A stretch of 8,203 bases of DNA from Methylococcales bacterium (GTDB lineage: Bacteria; Pseudomonadota; Gammaproteobacteria; Methylococcales; Methylomonadaceae): positions 1 to 8,203 of the forward strand of contig JAGLEW010000145.1 of NCBI GenBank assembly GCA_023144875.1, written 5' to 3'. Every line of letters starts with the position of its first letter. Position 1 is the first letter of the stretch. The notes beneath the pieces are model-generated. The model had not been told where the DNA came from. It worked only from the letters and a program-made list of their open reading frames with translations, and did no database searches. Shown here one piece after another: positions 6,407 through 8,203 of this stretch. The position numbers were made by a program, and so were the translations under genes.

Positions 6407-6435
6407 ATAATACCGCTTTTCTTCTCATTGGCTAA
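6407..6435 (-). promoter_or_regulatory. Candidate promoter of the L,D-transpeptidase gene
   Basis: Read on the minus strand, TTAGCC (6435-6430) and TATTAT (6412-6407) are separated by 17 bases. The -10 matches consensus at five of six positions, the -35 at only three. The spacing to the ATG at 6374 would give a short leader of about 25-30 bases. The -35 coincides with one arm of an inverted repeat. Confidence 0.33.
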
Positions 6436-6450
6436 AATTTTGCTTACAAT
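6422..6450 (+). promoter_or_regulatory. Candidate promoter of the DUF3422 gene
   Basis: TTCTCA (6422-6427) and TACAAT (6445-6450) are separated by 17 bases, matching sigma-70 consensus at four and five of six positions. The leader to the GTG at 6483 would be about 25 bases and includes the GAGGA ribosome site. It overlaps the candidate minus-strand promoter, so the two would compete or be co-regulated. Confidence 0.38.
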
Positions 6451-6458
6451 TAGCCCAT
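6427..6458. promoter_or_regulatory. Inverted repeat placed like an operator between divergent genes
   Basis: ATTGGCTAA (6427-6435) mirrors TTAGCCCAT (6450-6458) at eight of nine positions, with a 14-base centre. The left arm covers the candidate minus-strand -35 and the right arm begins at the last base of the candidate plus-strand -10. This arrangement would let one dimeric regulator cover both promoters. It could also simply form a weak hairpin. The rest of the 108-base gap (6375-6482) holds no other recognisable site. Confidence 0.38.
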
Positions 6459-6469
6459 TATTCATCACT

Positions 6470-6474
6470 GAGGA
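6470..6474 (+). promoter_or_regulatory. Ribosome binding site deciding a GTG start
   Basis: GAGGA lies eight bases upstream of GTG 6483. It selects this GTG as the start of the DUF3422 gene; no ATG occurs in frame until codon 28, which would remove the conserved N-terminal motif. Confidence 0.8.
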
Positions 6475-6482
6475 CGATACCT

Positions 6483-7778
6483 GTGGCCATTTTATTCCCC
6501 TTGCCTGATAATCACGATCAGCGGTTTAAATTACATAATGAAGTTCATGCGCGTGCTTCAATTATGCTGGAATTACCCGTTCGTTGCAGTCATTTGGCTT
6601 TATTACTGACGCATGATGAAAAAATTAAAGCACGGGCGCATTTAACCCTTTTATGTGATCGTTTTGGAACCAGTCCGCCGCATAAAGAGGCCGATCATTT
6701 TGTGGCAAAATTTGATGGGTTTCAGCTTCGTTGGGAGCAACATGCTGAATTTATTAGTTATACTTTTTATGTCGCCAATATTTTAGAAAACCCTTTTGAT
6801 GCCCCTGCTTTAGAGCAAGTTCCTGTGGATTGGTTAGCCGAATTACCTGGGAAAGTCATGGTGGCAACCCATGCGAGTATTATGCCCGCTGATGAAAAAT
6901 TAGGGAGCTTAGAAACTATGTCTTGTTATTTTTCAAATAATCCTGTGGTAGGTGCCGAAGTTTCAGGTGGGGCAGGGCAGGCATTTACTGATTTTAGAAT
7001 TCATGTGGATGGTTTTAGCCGTTTTTTGATTATTGACCACAGTTTAAAAACGCAACAAGCAGGGCGATTATTACAACGTTTGTTTGAAATTGAAGTCTAT
7101 CGAGTCATGGCGTTGATGGCCTTTCCTGTTGCCAAAGCCCTTACGCCTAAAGTCAATCAAGGCGACCAGCGATTGTTAGCTATCACGGAAGCCATGTCAA
7201 AAGATGAACGTGATGATGGTTTATTATTAGATGAATTAACCACCTTAGCTGCTGAAGTTGAAAATCATATATCGGGGAATCATTTTCGTTTTGGGGCGGC
7301 GAGTGCTTATTATAAGTTAGTGGAACAACGGATTGCGGATTTACGTGAAAACCGAATTCAAGGCATTCAGACCATCGGTGAATTTATGCAACGCCGTTTA
7401 GAGCCTGCCATTAATACCTGTCAAATGACCGATAAACGCTTTGCACGATTGTCTAAACGAATCAGTAATACCAGCCAATTATTACGAACACGGGTGGATG
7501 TCAATATTGAGCGACAAAATCAAGCCTTACTGACCTCTATGGATTTACGCGCAAAAATGCAATTGCGACTTCAAGAAACGGTTGAAGGGGTTTCCATTGT
7601 AGCAATCACGAGCTATGTTGTGAGCTTGATCGGTTTGTTAAGCGGCGCGTTACAAAAAATAGGGTGGGATATTGAGCCTGATGTGATTTCAGGATTTTCA
7701 ATTCCTATTGTGCTGATTATTGTTGCTTTAGGGGTTAGACGAGTGCATAAAATGATTCAAACGGAAGAGCAGGCATAA
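6483..7778 (+). CDS. DUF3422 family membrane-anchored protein
   Basis: A 431-residue protein with a GTG start, the normal length for DUF3422 as I recall it. The N-terminal signature is LHNEVHARAS (17-26), corresponding to the family's usual 'NE-x-HARP' with the Pro replaced here. A long soluble part follows, with GGAGQAFTDFRIHVDGFSRF (162-181), an alpha-helical region around 190-360 that includes FGAASAYYKLVEQRIADLRE (270-289) and is probably coiled-coil in places, and two C-terminal hydrophobic segments at about 371-390 and 402-418, ending in a short basic tail. The layout suggests a large cytoplasmic domain attached to the inner membrane by a C-terminal hairpin. The biochemical role of the family is unknown to me. 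It is divergent from the L,D-transpeptidase and its last 22 bases overlap the opposing Lgt-family gene. Confidence 0.88.
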   Translation: MAILFPLPDNHDQRFKLHNEVHARASIMLELPVRCSHLALLLTHDEKIKARAHLTLLCDRFGTSPPHKEADHFVAKFDGFQLRWEQHAEFISYTFYVANILENPFDAPALEQVPVDWLAELPGKVMVATHASIMPADEKLGSLETMSCYFSNNPVVGAEVSGGAGQAFTDFRIHVDGFSRFLIIDHSLKTQQAGRLLQRLFEIEVYRVMALMAFPVAKALTPKVNQGDQRLLAITEAMSKDERDDGLLLDELTTLAAEVENHISGNHFRFGAASAYYKLVEQRIADLRENRIQGIQTIGEFMQRRLEPAINTCQMTDKRFARLSKRISNTSQLLRTRVDVNIERQNQALLTSMDLRAKMQLRLQETVEGVSIVAITSYVVSLIGLLSGALQKIGWDIEPDVISGFSIPIVLIIVALGVRRVHKMIQTEEQA

Positions 7779-8203
7779 TTTCGCATCATTTTTAGGGCGT
7801 AGAGTATGAGTAATGCGCTGAGTAAATGAAATAGGTTAAAGTTTGCCCAAATATAGGGGTATGGTTTTAAAAATTCCCATAAAAAACGCTGACTGGCATA
7901 CACTAATATAAATAAATAAAAACCGTGCTGTTGCCAAAAATTTGATTTTTTAGGGTAGCTAATTAATAAAATAACTAAAAATATCAGCATGGTTAGGGAT
8001 TCATACAGTTGCACAGGATGCCGCAAGACACCATCGCCAAAATCAAATCCCCACGGTAAAGTGGTGGCAATTCCATAGGTAAAATCATTTAACCCTGCTA
8101 AAAAACAGCCAATTCGTCCAACGATAATGAGCATTAATAGGGCTGGAATAAAGTACAAACCCGTTGAATTTTGAATTTTACTGAAATATTTAAAGGTTTC
8201 AGC
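7757..8203 (-). CDS. Prolipoprotein diacylglyceryl transferase (Lgt) family protein, C-terminal part
   Basis: The frame is open to the right edge, so 148 C-terminal residues are seen and the start lies outside; a TTG at 8158 that could be taken as the start is not needed. The sequence is a polytopic membrane protein with the Lgt hallmark VGRIGCF (visible residues 28-34, conserved Arg30), then TTLPWGFDFGDGVLRHPVQLYE (47-68, in the family a periplasmic/active-site loop), hydrophobic segments at about 70-82, 94-103 and 122-138, and YASQRFLWEF (102-111), whose Tyr-x3-Arg matches the essential Tyr235/Arg239 spacing in E. coli Lgt. Canonical Lgt has GRxGN; here the Asn is Cys and the next segment is AGLNDFTYG. 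It may therefore be a divergent paralogue rather than the housekeeping enzyme, so I give no symbol. Its 3' end overlaps the DUF3422 gene. Confidence 0.82.
   Translation of the reverse strand, partial: AETFKYFSKIQNSTGLYFIPALLMLIIVGRIGCFLAGLNDFTYGIATTLPWGFDFGDGVLRHPVQLYESLTMLIFLVILLISYPKKSNFWQQHGFYLFILVYASQRFLWEFLKPYPYIWANFNLFHLLSALLILYALKMMRNYACSSV

Noticed and set aside
4022..6436. Shared word TTGGCTAAA at 4022-4030 and 6428-6436, each with a TTAGCC partner nearby
   Set aside because: The arm spacing and contexts differ (coding 3' end versus intergenic), and a nine-base match in 8 kb is expected by chance.
7757..8158. Treating the Lgt-family frame as a complete 133-residue gene starting at TTG 8158
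   Set aside because: The frame stays open for 15 more codons to the window edge, and Lgt proteins are much longer at the N-terminus, so it is a partial gene.
1..8203. CRISPR arrays, tRNAs, rRNAs, insertion sequences, attachment sites or toxin-antitoxin pairs
   Set aside because: No spaced direct repeats, cloverleaf-like sequences, terminal inverted repeats, transposase motifs or small gene pairs were seen on reading both strands.

Overview
The window looks like chromosomal DNA of a moderately AT-rich gammaproteobacterium. The supporting signs are the ilvE-waaF gene order (known from Pseudomonas and relatives), an RlmD-type rRNA methyltransferase, an ADP-heptose:LPS heptosyltransferase and an outer-membrane-type lipoprotein signal. 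Together these imply a Gram-negative cell with LPS. A sulfur-oxidising Thiotrichales/Beggiatoa-like host is my guess from composition and gene style, and nothing in the sequence proves it. I see no mobile element, CRISPR array, tRNA or rRNA, and coding density is very high.

Bases 1-4014 are one rightward run: the 3' end of rlmD, then ilvE (branched-chain aminotransferase), waaF (LPS inner-core heptosyltransferase II), a small class I SAM-dependent methyltransferase and a GT4-type glycosyltransferase. Gaps are 21, 16 and 19 bases, and the last pair shares an ATGA stop/start overlap. The run is probably co-transcribed and links amino-acid metabolism with envelope glycan assembly. The methyltransferase-glycosyltransferase pair is the less-characterised part and is likely to act on LPS or another surface glycan.

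Bases 4003-5884 hold two divergent envelope proteins that I cannot assign to a pathway. On the minus strand is a lysine-rich lipoprotein with a possible BamE/SmpA-like C-terminal segment. On the plus strand is a membrane-anchored protein with a striking Asp/Glu tract. They share a 157-base intergenic region that contains a long imperfect palindrome. Their hand-counted net charges are opposite, about +20 and -20.

Bases 5892-8203 contain a minus-strand L,D-transpeptidase-family (YkuD) protein with no signal peptide, a divergent GTG-started DUF3422 membrane protein, and the C-terminal part of a minus-strand Lgt-family protein that runs off the right edge. The 108-base divergent region between the first two carries candidate back-to-back promoters and an inverted repeat placed like an operator.

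All three convergent gene pairs meet with 12-base overlap, 7-base gap or 22-base overlap, leaving almost no room for ordinary terminators. No clearly new multi-gene system is visible. The best leads are the divergent basic/acidic envelope pair, the methyltransferase-GT4 module after waaF, and the signal-less L,D-transpeptidase.
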